Position numbers and translations under genes: made by a program. Positions 16,369 to 29,137 of a stretch of DNA of 64,000 nt are shown here, piece after piece. The DNA is from Parvibacter caecicola. GTDB lineage: Bacteria > Actinomycetota > Coriobacteriia > Coriobacteriales > Eggerthellaceae. The notes below the pieces were generated by a model. It ran no database searches, was not told where the DNA came from, and worked only from the letters and a program-made list of their open reading frames with translations. Location of the stretch: the NCBI RefSeq assembly GCF_003725335.1, contig NZ_QIBY01000001.1:1-64000 (forward strand). Reading direction: 5' to 3'. Position 1 is the first letter of the stretch. Each line of letters opens with the position of its first letter.

Positions 16369-16398
16369 ATGGTTGGAATTGCCGTCACTTCCGACCAT
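16369..16398. repeat. related palindrome, right copy
   Basis: ATGGTTGGAA (16369-16378) pairs with TTCCGACCAT (16389-16398) with one G-T wobble. It is a diverged direct copy of the palindrome 150 bases to the left. The changes weaken perfect dyad symmetry at one position only. Confidence 0.6.
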
Positions 16399-16539
16399 TT
16401 CAACATTTTACGAATTGAGCCGTGAATGCTAGGTATAGAGGCTTAAGGGATGGCTGTACGTGCCAAAGCCTTGAGAGCGTGGGCAGAACGAAAAAACACT
16501 CTCCTTCGACGTGCAACCAAATCTGTATCGAAATTCAAT

Positions 16540-16564
16540 ATATGTATTGATATTCGGTACATAT
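16540..16564. promoter_or_regulatory. inverted repeat and -10 box before the DUF2975 gene
   Basis: ATATGTA (16540-16546) and its complement TACATAT (16558-16564) are 11 bases apart. A TATGAT -10-like box (16562-16567) overlaps the right arm, 90 bases before the start codon. This is a plausible operator for the small helix-turn-helix protein encoded downstream, giving autoregulation. Confidence 0.4.
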
Positions 16565-16656
16565 GATGGTAGAGTGTTTTGTGCTTTAACCCTTCGGTTG
16601 TCGTAACTACGTCTTCAGGAGATGTGTTTACCATTAGGGCTTAAAAGGAGAAGCGA

Positions 16657-17259
16657 ATGGCCTATTGCGCAGATACACGAAGCCGGCAATACGAGTGGGG
16701 CCCTGCCCAGAAGAGGCTTTGGCGATTCATCTATTTGGTATTGGGCACGGTAAAGTATTTCATGCTTTTGGTGAGTGTATCTTGCGCAATAGCCGTACTA
16801 TATCTGTCTTTTTTCGCGGATGGTCAGATGGCAACAATCGCGCAATTTGCGGAATGGGGGATTATCGGGGCCTTGTATTCATCAATTGCGGGAGTTGTTG
16901 CCGGGCTTTTTTCCCGTGCGGAAACTTCTGGCGCCTTGTCGTTTCGGGATTGTGAGATTGCGCTCCGAAAGCTGGCCGCAGCCTTCATGATTTTGTTTGT
17001 GGCCGGGGTTGGATTTTCTCTCTGCGTGGCCGCCCTCTCCCCACAGGGGTTTCTTGGTCTGACAATCAGCATGCCCCTGATGGGGTTTCCCAGTAACGCG
17101 GTTTGGAGTGCCGTAATGGACCCGCTTCGAGGTGTTGAGGCGCCTGGACTTGCAGCAGTCGATTTATCTCCGCTTTGCATAGCTCTGGTATTATGGGCCC
17201 TGGCTTCGGTTTTTCGCTATGGGGCTTATCTGCAGATGGAGAAAGATTCGGTGGTTTAG
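16657..17259 (+). CDS. DUF2975-like membrane protein (YoaS type)
   Basis: This 200-residue protein has about four transmembrane helices, near residues 22-48, 62-85, 105-128 and 168-185. It ends ALASVFRYGAYLQMEKDSVV, the FxYGxxLQxExD signature I associate with DUF2975 proteins. AAAAGGAG precedes the ATG. A YozG-like regulator starts two bases after the stop, the same pairing as yoaS-yozG in Bacillus subtilis. The function of the family is unknown. The coding sequence is less GC-rich than the neighbours, which may indicate later acquisition. Confidence 0.7.
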   Translation: MAYCADTRSRQYEWGPAQKRLWRFIYLVLGTVKYFMLLVSVSCAIAVLYLSFFADGQMATIAQFAEWGIIGALYSSIAGVVAGLFSRAETSGALSFRDCEIALRKLAAAFMILFVAGVGFSLCVAALSPQGFLGLTISMPLMGFPSNAVWSAVMDPLRGVEAPGLAAVDLSPLCIALVLWALASVFRYGAYLQMEKDSVV

Positions 17260-17261
17260 CG

Positions 17262-17635
17262 GTGGCGATTGTGCTCTGCATCGATGAGATTATGGACGCC
17301 AAGGGCATTTCGGTAAGCGAACTCGCCCGCGAAGTGGGCATTTCTCGTGCAAATATGTCCAACCTCAAGTTCGGCCATGTTAAAGCCATCCGCTTCTCGA
17401 CGTTGGATAGAATCTGCGATGTTCTGGATTGTCAGCCTGGGGAAATAATCAAGTTTGAAAAGAGCGAACCAGAAGCACCTCGGCTGCAAGATGGTTCGGC
17501 GCTGGACTTGGCTTTTGCTCCTCAGGGAGGGACGGGCGGTGACCTGCCCGCTGCATCTGAAGTTCCGATTTCGATGCTTGTTCCCGATGCTCAGTCTTCC
17601 GTTCGCCTTTGCGGGGAGCCTTTTGAAAATGGGGG

Positions 17636-17639
<4 letters not shown>
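17262..17639 (+). CDS. YozG-like Cro/C1 helix-turn-helix regulator with C-terminal tail
   Basis: From the GTG at 17262 the protein opens VAIVLCIDEIMDAKGISVSE and has a compact helix-turn-helix (residues 12-66, AREVGISRANMSNLKFG then CQPGEIIKFE), as in YozG proteins of about 65-80 residues. Here about 55 extra polar residues follow with no recognised domain. The start lies two bases after the membrane-protein stop, so the two are co-expressed. The likely role is repression of its own operon. The tail could be a sensor or simply dispensable. Confidence 0.75.
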
Positions 17640-18449
<810 letters not shown>

Positions 18450-18452
18450 GGC

Positions 18453-19397
18453 ATGGCCTTCAACCACAAGCATTTGATCGACATCACCCAGTATTCCGCA
18501 GACGACATCATGCTGCTGCTGGAAACTGCCAAGAACTTCAAGCAGGTGAACGAGCGCCGCGTGAAGAAGGTGCCCACGCTGAAGGGCTTCACCGTGGTCA
18601 ACATGTTCAACGAGCCTTCCACCCGCACCCGCTCGTCGTTCGAGATCGCCGAAAAGCGCCTCTCGGCCGACAGCCTGAACTTCGGCGGCAGCTCCACCTC
18701 CACCGTGAAGGGCGAGAGCCTGGTGGACACCGTGGAAACCCTGTGCTCCTACAAGATCGACCTCATCGTGGTGCGCGACAAGCACGCCGGCGTGCCCCGC
18801 AAGATCGCCGACGTGTCCGGGGTTTCCGTGATCGATGCCGGCGACGGCAAGCACCAGCACCCCACCCAGGCGCTGCTGGACCTGTACTCCATCTGGGAGC
18901 GCAAGGGCAGCTTCGACAACCTGAAGGTTGCGGTGGTGGGAGACATCGGCCACTCCCGCGTGTGCGGCAGCCTCATCCCCGCGCTCAAGATCATGGGCTG
19001 CGATGTCACCGTGGTGGCGCCGCCCACGCTGCTGCCGGCCCGTCCCGACATCCTGGGAGCCGACCACGTGTCCAGCAACCTGGACGAGGTGCTGCCGGAG
19101 ATGGACGTGGTATACATGCTGCGCATCCAGCGGGAGCGGCTGGAGGGCGCCCCGTACCCCAGCCTGCGGGAGTACAACATGCTCTACGGCCTCACCCAAA
19201 AACGCGACAAGCTGATGAAGCCGGACGCCTGCGTGTGCCACCCGGGCCCCATCAACCGCGGCGTGGAGCTGGACAGCTTCATGGCCGACCACCCGGAGCG
19301 CTCTATCATCCTCGACCAAGTTTACGCCGGCGTGCTGGTGCGCATGGCTGCCCTGTACCTGTTGCTAGGAGGTTCCAACGATGGCTTTGATGCTTAA
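18453..19397 (+). CDS. pyrB: aspartate carbamoyltransferase catalytic chain
   Basis: This 314-residue enzyme makes N-carbamoyl-aspartate from carbamoyl phosphate and aspartate. The carbamoyl-phosphate motif STRTR (56-60) and HPTQ (136-139) are present. No pyrI regulatory chain is seen, so feedback is expected through PyrR rather than allosteric subunits. The gene overlaps pyrC by 17 bases, and its last codons contain the GGAGG ribosome site for pyrC. Confidence 0.95.
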   Translation: MAFNHKHLIDITQYSADDIMLLLETAKNFKQVNERRVKKVPTLKGFTVVNMFNEPSTRTRSSFEIAEKRLSADSLNFGGSSTSTVKGESLVDTVETLCSYKIDLIVVRDKHAGVPRKIADVSGVSVIDAGDGKHQHPTQALLDLYSIWERKGSFDNLKVAVVGDIGHSRVCGSLIPALKIMGCDVTVVAPPTLLPARPDILGADHVSSNLDEVLPEMDVVYMLRIQRERLEGAPYPSLREYNMLYGLTQKRDKLMKPDACVCHPGPINRGVELDSFMADHPERSIILDQVYAGVLVRMAALYLLLGGSNDGFDA

Positions 19398-20673
19398 GAA
19401 CGCCCGTGTGATCGACCCCCAGGTGGGGCTGGACGAAGTGTGCGATATCCTGGTGCGCGACGGCCGCATCGTGGAAGTGGGCCACAACCTGACCATGGAG
19501 AAAGGCGTGGAGCGCGACCTTTCCGGAAAAGTGCTGGTGCCGGGCCTGGTGGACATCCATGTGCACCTGCGCGAGCCGGGCGGGGAGCAGAAGGAAGACA
19601 TCGCTTCCGGCACCCGCGCGGCGGCCCACGGCGGATTCACGGCCGTGTGCGCCATGCCCAACACCGCTCCGGTAATCGACAACGCCATGGGCGTGGAATA
19701 CGTGAAGGCGGTGGCGGCCGCCAAGGGCAAGGCCCGCGTGTACGTGGCCGGCGCCTGCAGCCAGGGGCTCAAAGGGGAGACCCTCTCCGAGATGGGCGAC
19801 ATGGTGGCCCACGGCGCCAGCGCCTTCACCGATGACGGCAAGGGCATCCAGGACGCCGGCATGATGCGCCGCGTGATGGATTACGCCTCCCAGTTCAACC
19901 GCGTGGTGATGGTGCACGCCCAGGACAACGGCCTGGTGGGGGACGGCCAGGTGAACGAAGGGGTGGCCTCCACCCGCCTGGGGATGCTGGGCTGGCCCGC
20001 CGAGGGCGAGGAGATTGAAATCGCCCGCGACATCGCCCTTTGCCGCCTCACCGGTTGCCCGCTGCACATCCAGCACGTGACCACCGCCCGCGGCCTGGAT
20101 CTGGTGCGCGCCGCCAAGGCTGAGGGGCTGCCGGTTACCTGCGAGGTCACCCCGCACCATATGTTCCTCACCGAGGACGCCATCACCGACGAGTACCAAA
20201 CCTGCTTCAAGGTGAACCCGCCGCTGCGCACCGCCGAAGACGCCGCCGCCCTGGTGGCCGGCGTGGCCGACGGCACGGTGGACTGCATCGTCACCGACCA
20301 CGCCCCCCACACCGACTGGGAGAAGGACCGCGAGTTCGAACTGGCCCCCTTCGGCATGACCGGGCTGGAAACCTCGCTGGGCCTGGTGCTCACCCACCTG
20401 GTGAACGAGGGCGTCATCGACTTCAACCGCATGGTGGAGCTGATGGCGGTGAACCCCCGTCAGCTGATGCGGGACGAGCCGGTGAAAATCGAGGCCGGCT
20501 GCGTGGCCGACTTCACGGTGATCGATCCCGAGGCCAGCTGGACGGTGGAGGCGGGCGACTTCTATTCCCGCGCCAACAACTCCGGCTTTATCGGCGCGCA
20601 GCTGAAGGGCCGCGCCACCGACACCTACGTGGGCGGTTACGCCACCATGGAAGACGGCGTGGTCGTAGAGTAG
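19381..20673 (+). CDS. pyrC: dihydroorotase (class I)
   Basis: This 430-residue zinc amidohydrolase closes carbamoyl-aspartate to dihydroorotate. The metal motif DIHVHLRE (H60, H62), the DDGKGI segment and DHAPH (306-310) are intact. It overlaps pyrB, and an attenuator separates it from carA, so carA-pyrF can be tuned independently of pyrRBC. Confidence 0.95.
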   Translation: MALMLKNARVIDPQVGLDEVCDILVRDGRIVEVGHNLTMEKGVERDLSGKVLVPGLVDIHVHLREPGGEQKEDIASGTRAAAHGGFTAVCAMPNTAPVIDNAMGVEYVKAVAAAKGKARVYVAGACSQGLKGETLSEMGDMVAHGASAFTDDGKGIQDAGMMRRVMDYASQFNRVVMVHAQDNGLVGDGQVNEGVASTRLGMLGWPAEGEEIEIARDIALCRLTGCPLHIQHVTTARGLDLVRAAKAEGLPVTCEVTPHHMFLTEDAITDEYQTCFKVNPPLRTAEDAAALVAGVADGTVDCIVTDHAPHTDWEKDREFELAPFGMTGLETSLGLVLTHLVNEGVIDFNRMVELMAVNPRQLMRDEPVKIEAGCVADFTVIDPEASWTVEAGDFYSRANNSGFIGAQLKGRATDTYVGGYATMEDGVVVE

Positions 20674-20750
20674 GAAATTGGGCTCGCTGGCGGAAACCTC
20701 ATCGGCGGGCCCTGCTTTTTTCCTATCATGTTTCCAGACCTTTTAAGGGC

Positions 20751-20771
20751 GGTACAGAGAGACCGACAAGG
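20751..20771 (+). promoter_or_regulatory. PyrR-binding RNA site of the carA attenuator
   Basis: The 21 bases are identical to the site before pyrR. CCTT (20739-20742) pairs with AAGG (20768-20771), and CGGT (20750-20753) with ACCG (20762-20765). A TATCAT box at 20724-20729 could start a separate transcript. Unlike the first site, the 3' strand does not match the terminator arm. Only GGGCG (20747-20751) can pair with CGCCC (20801-20805). Confidence 0.85.
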
Positions 20772-20798
20772 GAAGCACTTAGGATTTCAGGCTACTCG

Positions 20799-20827
20799 AA
20801 CGCCCCGGTTTTCGGGGCGTTTTTTTT
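20799..20827 (+). terminator. attenuator terminator before carA
   Basis: ACGCCCCG and its perfect complement, extended by A-T pairs, form a GC-rich stem with a five-base loop followed by eight T residues. It lies 30 bases before the carA start and downstream of the PyrR site, so it is read as the regulated terminator. Confidence 0.9.
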
Positions 20828-20857
20828 GCGGCTTGATCCTTGGGGAAAGGAAATGCA

Positions 20858-22230
20858 TTGAGCGAAGTCTCGGAGCAACTGCTGAAGGGCACCACCAAAG
20901 AAGGGCAGCAACCGGCGGCCCTCATGTTGGAGGACGGTACCTTCTTCACCGGCACGGCCTGCGGAGCGACGGGGGAGGTGTACGGGGAGATTTGCTTCAA
21001 CACCTCGCTGGAGGGGTACCTGGAAGTGCTCACCGACCCCTCTTACGCCGGCCAGATTGTAACCATGACCTACCCGCAGATCGGCAACTACGGCGTGAAC
21101 CCGGAAGACGTGCAAGCGGCGCGGCCGGCCCTGTCCGGTCTGGTGGCCCGCGATGTGTGCGCTCATCCTTCCAATTGGCGCAGCACCGTGAGCCTGCCGG
21201 AGTTCTTGCGCCGCAGCAACGTGGTGGCCCTTGAGGGCGTGGACACCCGTGCCCTGGTGCGCCACGTGCGCGATAACGGCGCCATGCGGGCGGTGCTCTC
21301 CACCGACGACGTGAACCCGGAAAGCCTGCTGGCCAAGGTGCGCGCCAGTGCGCAGCTGGTGGGGGAGAATCACGTGCAGCGGGTGTCGGTGGCGGAAAAG
21401 CGCCAGGTGGGAGCCGAGCAACTGCCCAAGGGCCATGGCTTCGCCGTTGCCCCGGCCGCAAAGCCCCGCTACAAGGTGGTGGCCTACGATTGCGGCGCCA
21501 AGGAATCCATCCTGCACAACCTGGTGCGCTGCGGCTGCGACCTCATGGTGGTGCCCTGGGACACCCCGGCCGAAGACGTGCTGGCCATGCAGCCCGACGG
21601 CGTGTTCCTCTCCAACGGCCCCGGCGATCCGGAGGCGGTGGAGGGCACCTACAGCCAGGTGGAGAAGCTGCTGGGCAAGGTGCCGGTGTTCGGCATCTGC
21701 CTGGGGCATCAGATGATCGCCAAGGCGTCCGGCGCTGAAATCGAGAAGTTGAAGTACGGCCACCGCGGCGGCAACCACCCGGTGATGAACCTGCGCACCG
21801 GCCGCGTGGAGATTACCGCCCAGAACCACGGCTTCGGGTTGGTATGGCCCTCTTTGGGGCCGCTGGTGCCTGCTCTTTCCGGCGGCTTCCGCAACCATCA
21901 GCCCGACCTGCGCTTCTGGGCCCGCTCCCGCAAGGCGCCGGTGGTGGACAACCCTCGCTTTGGCCGCATCCAGCTCACCCATGTGAACTTGAACGACGGC
22001 ACGCCGGAGGGCATCGCCTTCTTGGACATCCCCGCCTTCTCGGTGCAGTACCACCCGGAGGCATCCCCGGGGCCCACCGACGCCCATTACCTGTTCACCG
22101 CCTTCACGCGCCTAATGGACGGCCGCGAGGATTACCTGGACATCGACATCGCCGACGACCGCCTGGCCGGATGGGGCTTTGGCTCGGCCGACGGGGTGGA
22201 CGAAGCCGCAGCCGTTGAAGGGAGGGCCTA

Positions 22231-22231
<1 letters not shown>
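20858..22231 (+). CDS. carA: carbamoyl-phosphate synthase, small (glutaminase) subunit
   Basis: This 457-residue subunit hydrolyses glutamine and channels ammonia to CarB. The N-terminal CarA domain ([15 protein letters not shown]) is followed by a class I glutamine amidotransferase domain with nucleophile C281 in GICLGHQ and H399/E401 in YHPEA. It is longer than typical (about 360-380), with about 25 residues before the domain and an insertion after QNHGFG ([16 protein letters not shown] onward). The TTG at 20858 with AAAGGA upstream is chosen; another TTG at 20840 lacks a ribosome site. Its stop overlaps the carB start. Confidence 0.92.
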
Positions 22232-25461
<3,230 letters not shown>

Positions 25462-25536
25462 CGGGCGCTTGGGCCAACCGGGCGACGGAGCGTGGTAGAA
25501 TCGCCGCAACGGCGAAGAGAGGGGCGGAAGGCGAAG

Positions 25537-26328
25537 ATGCTCTATAACGAAAGCGCGCCGATTCTGGCGAACGAGGAAGCGGGGTGCAACATCTGGCTCA
25601 TGACCGTGGCGGCGCCCCAGATTGCGGCGGCGGCCCGGCCGGGGCAGTTCGTGCACGTGAAGGTGCCCGGCATGGAGGGGCACATCCTGCGGCGCCCCTT
25701 CGGGGTGTACGCGGCCGACGCGCAAGCGGGCACGGTGGACATGATGTACCAGGTGCTGGGGTTCGGCACCAACCACATGACCTCGCTTGCGCCAGGGGAC
25801 GCGGTGGAGATGATAGGCCCGGTGGGGCGTGGCTGGCAACCGTCGGCCAACTGCAAAAAGGCGCTGTTGGTGGCCGGCGGGGTGGGCAGCGCCCCCATCC
25901 ACCCGCTGGCATGCCAGTTGGCGGCTAAGGGGGCGGAGGTGGTGTCCATCTTGGGGGCCCAAACCGCCGAGGCCCTGGTGGCGCGGCAACGGTTCGAGGC
26001 GGCGCTGGGATGCGCCCCCCGCTGCTCCACCGACGACGGCAGCTTCGGCCGCGCCGGTTTCTGCACCCCGCTTGTGCAGGAGGCGCTGGATGAGGCGGCG
26101 GCTGCCGGTGCCCCCTTCGATTACGTGGCCTGCTGCGGCCCCGAGCCGTTGATGAAGCTGGTGGCTGCCATGGCCGAGAGGGCCGGCGTCATGTGCGAGG
26201 TGTCGCTGGAGCGGCGCATGGCCTGCGGCGTGGGGGCGTGCCTGTCGTGCGTGGTGGACACCACGGCCGGCAAGAAGCGGGCCTGCGTGGACGGGCCGGT
26301 GTTCCCTTCGACGGAGGTGGTGTGGTAA
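25537..26328 (+). CDS. pyrK: dihydroorotate dehydrogenase B, electron-transfer subunit
   Basis: This 263-residue flavin/iron-sulfur subunit passes electrons from PyrD to NAD+. A ferredoxin-reductase-type FAD domain (HILRRPFGVY) and an NAD-binding core (LLVAGGVGSAPIHPLA) precede the [2Fe-2S] cysteines C230, C235, C238 and C250. The ATG at 25537 is chosen for its position at the domain start, with AGAGGGGCGGAAG upstream. An extended -10 (TG-n-TAGAAT, 25496-25501) may add an internal promoter after carB. pyrD overlaps its stop by one base. Confidence 0.93.
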   Translation: MLYNESAPILANEEAGCNIWLMTVAAPQIAAAARPGQFVHVKVPGMEGHILRRPFGVYAADAQAGTVDMMYQVLGFGTNHMTSLAPGDAVEMIGPVGRGWQPSANCKKALLVAGGVGSAPIHPLACQLAAKGAEVVSILGAQTAEALVARQRFEAALGCAPRCSTDDGSFGRAGFCTPLVQEALDEAAAAGAPFDYVACCGPEPLMKLVAAMAERAGVMCEVSLERRMACGVGACLSCVVDTTAGKKRACVDGPVFPSTEVVW

Positions 26329-27260
26329 TGGCGCGCAAACCGCGGCACACGAACGTGAATTTGGCCGTCAACCTGGGCGGGCTTCCCATGAAAAACCCGG
26401 TTACGGTGGGTTCTGGCACCTTTGGCGCCGGCATGGAGTACGCCGACTTCGTGGATGTGGCAGCGCTTGGGGCCGTCACCACCAAGGGCGTTTCCCTGAA
26501 CGGCTGGGAGGGCAACGCAACCCCTCGCATCGCCGAGACGGCTTCCGGTCTGCTGAACTCCATCGGCCTGCAGAACCCCGGCGTGGCCCATCTGAAGGAA
26601 GTGGAATTGCCGTGGCTGGCGGCCCAAGGGGCCACTGCCATGGTGAACGTGTCGGGCCACAGCTTCGACGAGTACGTGGCGGTGATCGAGGCGTTGGAAG
26701 ATGCGCCGGTGGCCGCCTACGAGGTGAACATATCGTGCCCCAACGTGGACGCCGGCGGCATGACCATGGGCTGCCACGTGCCCAGCGTGGAAAAGGTGGT
26801 GAGGCTGTGCCGCGCCGCCACCAAACGGCCGCTTATCGTGAAGCTCACCCCCAACGTCACCGACATCACCGAAATTGCTCGCGCCGCCGAAGCGGCCGGC
26901 GCCGACGGGGTGTCCCTTATCAACACGCTATTGGGGATGGCCATCGACGCCCGCACCCGTCGCCCTCAGCTGGCGCGCGTGGTAGGCGGCTATTCGGGCC
27001 CGGCGGTGAAGCCGGTGGCGCTTCGCATGGTGTGGCAGGTGGCCAATGCCGTCTCCGTGCCAGTGCTGGGCATGGGGGGCGTATCCTGCGGCACCGATGC
27101 GGTGGAGTTCATGCTGGCGGGCGCCACGGCGGTGGCAGTGGGCACCGCCAACTTCGCCAACCCCACCGCCACGGTGGACGTGATTGACGGCATCATTGAT
27201 TACTGTGAGCAATACGGTGTGACCGACGTGAACGAGCTGATAGGAGCCTTGGAATGCTAA
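26328..27260 (+). CDS. pyrD: dihydroorotate dehydrogenase B, catalytic subunit
   Basis: This 310-residue FMN enzyme oxidises dihydroorotate to orotate. NPVTVGSGTFG near the N-terminus, the catalytic cysteine in NISCPNVDAGG and the phosphate-binding VLGMGGVSCG are present. The adjacent pyrK shows that it is the NAD-linked class 1B form, suited to anaerobes. Its stop overlaps the pyrF start within ATGCTAA. Confidence 0.95.
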   Translation: MARKPRHTNVNLAVNLGGLPMKNPVTVGSGTFGAGMEYADFVDVAALGAVTTKGVSLNGWEGNATPRIAETASGLLNSIGLQNPGVAHLKEVELPWLAAQGATAMVNVSGHSFDEYVAVIEALEDAPVAAYEVNISCPNVDAGGMTMGCHVPSVEKVVRLCRAATKRPLIVKLTPNVTDITEIARAAEAAGADGVSLINTLLGMAIDARTRRPQLARVVGGYSGPAVKPVALRMVWQVANAVSVPVLGMGGVSCGTDAVEFMLAGATAVAVGTANFANPTATVDVIDGIIDYCEQYGVTDVNELIGALEC

Positions 27261-27994
27261 CTGCCTTCGATTCCATTCCCGCCAAAGACCGCGTGATGGT
27301 GGCGCTTGACTGCGACTCTTGGGAGGCCATCGCGCTGGCCAACCAGCTGGAAGACCACGCCACGTGGCTTAAAATTGGCATGACGCTGTACTACGCCGAG
27401 GGCCCGGCCATCGTGAAGATGTTCAAGCGCCGCGGCTTCAAGGTGTTCCTGGACCTCAAATTCCACGACATCCCCCATCAGGTGGAAGGCGCCGCCCGCT
27501 CCGCCGCCGCTTCCGGGGCCGACATGATAACCATGCACACGGTGGGGGGCCGCGCCATGATGGAGGCGGCCCAGCGGGGAGCCGTGGCCGGGGCTGCCGA
27601 GTACGGCGGGGAAGTGCCGGCCACCGTGGGCATCACGGTGCTCACGTCCATGAGCCAGGAGATGCTTACCGAAGTGGGCATTCAGCGGCCCATGAATCAG
27701 CAGGTGGCCGCCATGGCCGTGCTGGCCCAGGATTCCGGCATCTCCGGCGTGGTGGCCTCGCCGCAAGAGGCGGCCGAGCTGCGGCAGATCTTGGGGCCGG
27801 ACGCCTACATCGTAACCCCCGGCGTGCGCCCTGCCGGCGCCGCGTTGGGAGACCAGAGCCGCGTGGCCACTCCCGCCGAAGCGTTCCAGCGGGGCGCTTC
27901 CCACATCGTCATCGGCCGCCCCATCGTGCAGGCGCCCAACCCGGTTGCCGCCTTCGACGCCATCGCCGCCGAGCTTGAGGCCTGTGGCCTGTAA
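27254..27994 (+). CDS. pyrF: orotidine 5'-phosphate decarboxylase
   Basis: This 246-residue TIM-barrel enzyme converts OMP to UMP. The catalytic network is visible in FLDLKFHDIP, and VTPGVRP is the phosphate loop. It overlaps pyrD by seven bases and is the last gene of the operon. pyrE, needed to make OMP, is not downstream and must lie outside the window. Confidence 0.96.
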   Translation: MLTAFDSIPAKDRVMVALDCDSWEAIALANQLEDHATWLKIGMTLYYAEGPAIVKMFKRRGFKVFLDLKFHDIPHQVEGAARSAAASGADMITMHTVGGRAMMEAAQRGAVAGAAEYGGEVPATVGITVLTSMSQEMLTEVGIQRPMNQQVAAMAVLAQDSGISGVVASPQEAAELRQILGPDAYIVTPGVRPAGAALGDQSRVATPAEAFQRGASHIVIGRPIVQAPNPVAAFDAIAAELEACGL

Positions 27995-28009
27995 GTTGAT
28001 ACCGCTTAT

Positions 28010-28054
28010 CCGATAGCCCCGCAGCCCTCTCGGGCGCCCGTGTGGGGCTATCGG
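28010..28054 (+). terminator. terminator-like hairpin after pyrF
   Basis: CCGATAGCCCC (28010-28020) and its exact complement (28044-28054) form an 11-bp stem around a 23-base loop, 15 bases after the pyrF stop. The T-run behind it is weak (CATTTGG), so efficiency is uncertain. Confidence 0.65.
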
Positions 28055-28183
28055 CATTTGGGGTTACTTTGGCGCGTTTTGCCTGATGAGCGCTGGCCTT
28101 GCCGCAGCCGTTTTCCAGCGCCGCCGCGCAAGGGCGGGCGTCTATAATTTGGCTCGGAAACCGGGAAAAGGGCAAAATGAGGG

Positions 28184-28211
28184 CTGACGCTGGGAACTTT
28201 CGTGGTATCAT
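28184..28211 (+). promoter_or_regulatory. promoter of mihF
   Basis: CTGACG (28184-28189) and TATCAT (28206-28211) are 16 bases apart, and GAAGGAG follows just before the ATG at 28244. A TATAAT further upstream (28142-28147) is a second candidate -10 box. Confidence 0.5.
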
Positions 28212-28243
28212 CCCTGCTGCCGATGCGATAGAAGGAGAAATAA

Positions 28244-28552
28244 ATGGCCATACCTCAACTCAGCGCCGAAGACCGCGCGCAAGCCCTGGAAAAAGCCAAG
28301 GCGGCTCGTATCAAGAGGGCTCAGGTTCGCGAGGACCTCAAGAACGAGAAGGTCACCCTTGCTGACGTCATTGCCATGAAAGACGATCCGGTTGTGGGCC
28401 GCATGAAGGTTTCCGCCCTCATCGAAACCATGCCCGGTTACGGCAAGGCCCGCGCCGAGAAGCTTATGAAAGAGCTGCAAATTGCGGAAAGCCGCCGTCT
28501 TCGCGGCTTGGGCGAGCGCCAGACCGAGGCTCTTCTCAGCCGTCTGGGCTAA
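28244..28552 (+). CDS. mihF: integration host factor, actinobacterial type (mIHF)
   Basis: This 102-residue basic, helical DNA-binding protein contains the helix-two-turn-helix signature MKVSALIETMPGYGKARAEKLM and ends RRLRGLGERQTEALLSRLG, both typical of the actinobacterial mIHF family. It is unrelated in sequence to the IhfA/IhfB proteins of proteobacteria. The synteny mihF-gmk-rpoZ is characteristic of Actinomycetota and is the best taxonomic clue in the window. gmk starts six bases after its stop. Confidence 0.93.
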   Translation: MAIPQLSAEDRAQALEKAKAARIKRAQVREDLKNEKVTLADVIAMKDDPVVGRMKVSALIETMPGYGKARAEKLMKELQIAESRRLRGLGERQTEALLSRLG

Positions 28553-28558
28553 TCGTTC

Positions 28559-29134
28559 ATGAGAACTGGCAATCTATTTGTCGTCTCGGGGCCATCAGGG
28601 GCCGGTAAGGGCACCCTGGTGGCCCGTCTTTTGGAGGCGGTGCCCGACAGCTGGGTATCCGTTTCCGCCACCACGCGCGCACCGCGGGCGGGGGAGGTGG
28701 ACGGCGTTTCCTACTATTTCCTCGATCGCGACGAGTTCCTGCGCCGCGCCGAAACGGACGGCTTTCTGGAATGGGCCGAGTACGCGGGCAACTGCTACGG
28801 CACCCCCCGTTCCTCTGTGGAGCAGAAGATAGCCGAAGGCAAGCAGGTCATTTTGGAAATCGACGTGCAGGGGGCCTTTCAGATCAAGGATAAGATTCCC
28901 GAAGCGCACTTGGTTTTCATCGAGCCTCCTTCCATGGAAGTGCTGGAGGCGCGCCTGCGCGGCCGGGGCACCGAAGCCGATGACGTGATTGAAAAGCGCA
29001 TGCAGGCGGCGAGGCTGGAGCTTTTCCAGAAAATGCGCTATGATAAGCGGCTGGTAAATGACGACCTGGATTCTGCTGTGGCGGAACTGGTCGATTACGT
29101 GAATGCCCAAGCCGAGAAACCGCAAGGATTGTAG
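28559..29134 (+). CDS. gmk: guanylate kinase
   Basis: This 191-residue kinase phosphorylates GMP to GDP. The P-loop SGPSGAGKGTL (9-19) and the GMP-binding TTRAPRAGEVDGVSYYF segment are intact, and the length matches the family. It lies in the mihF-gmk-rpoZ-thiI run with gaps of two to six bases, so co-transcription is likely. Confidence 0.96.
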   Translation: MRTGNLFVVSGPSGAGKGTLVARLLEAVPDSWVSVSATTRAPRAGEVDGVSYYFLDRDEFLRRAETDGFLEWAEYAGNCYGTPRSSVEQKIAEGKQVILEIDVQGAFQIKDKIPEAHLVFIEPPSMEVLEARLRGRGTEADDVIEKRMQAARLELFQKMRYDKRLVNDDLDSAVAELVDYVNAQAEKPQGL

Positions 29135-29137
29135 AAC

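Larger units (their letters stand above)
15928..16656. other. gene-free 0.7-kb region with AT-rich part and palindromes
   Basis: I see no convincing gene here. The left 250 bases are GC-rich and hold the leader of the minus-strand lyase, with a possible TATTAT -10 box at 16022-16027. From about 16215 the base composition turns AT-rich and contains two related palindromes (16220-16255, 16369-16398). A further inverted repeat before the DUF2975 gene (16540-16564) is annotated separately. A short minus-strand frame across the two palindromes has no recognisable product. Confidence 0.6.

Noticed and set aside
16203-16406. Small minus-strand frame across the two palindromes
   Set aside because: Its two ends are the palindromes themselves, there is no ribosome site, and the product resembles nothing I know.
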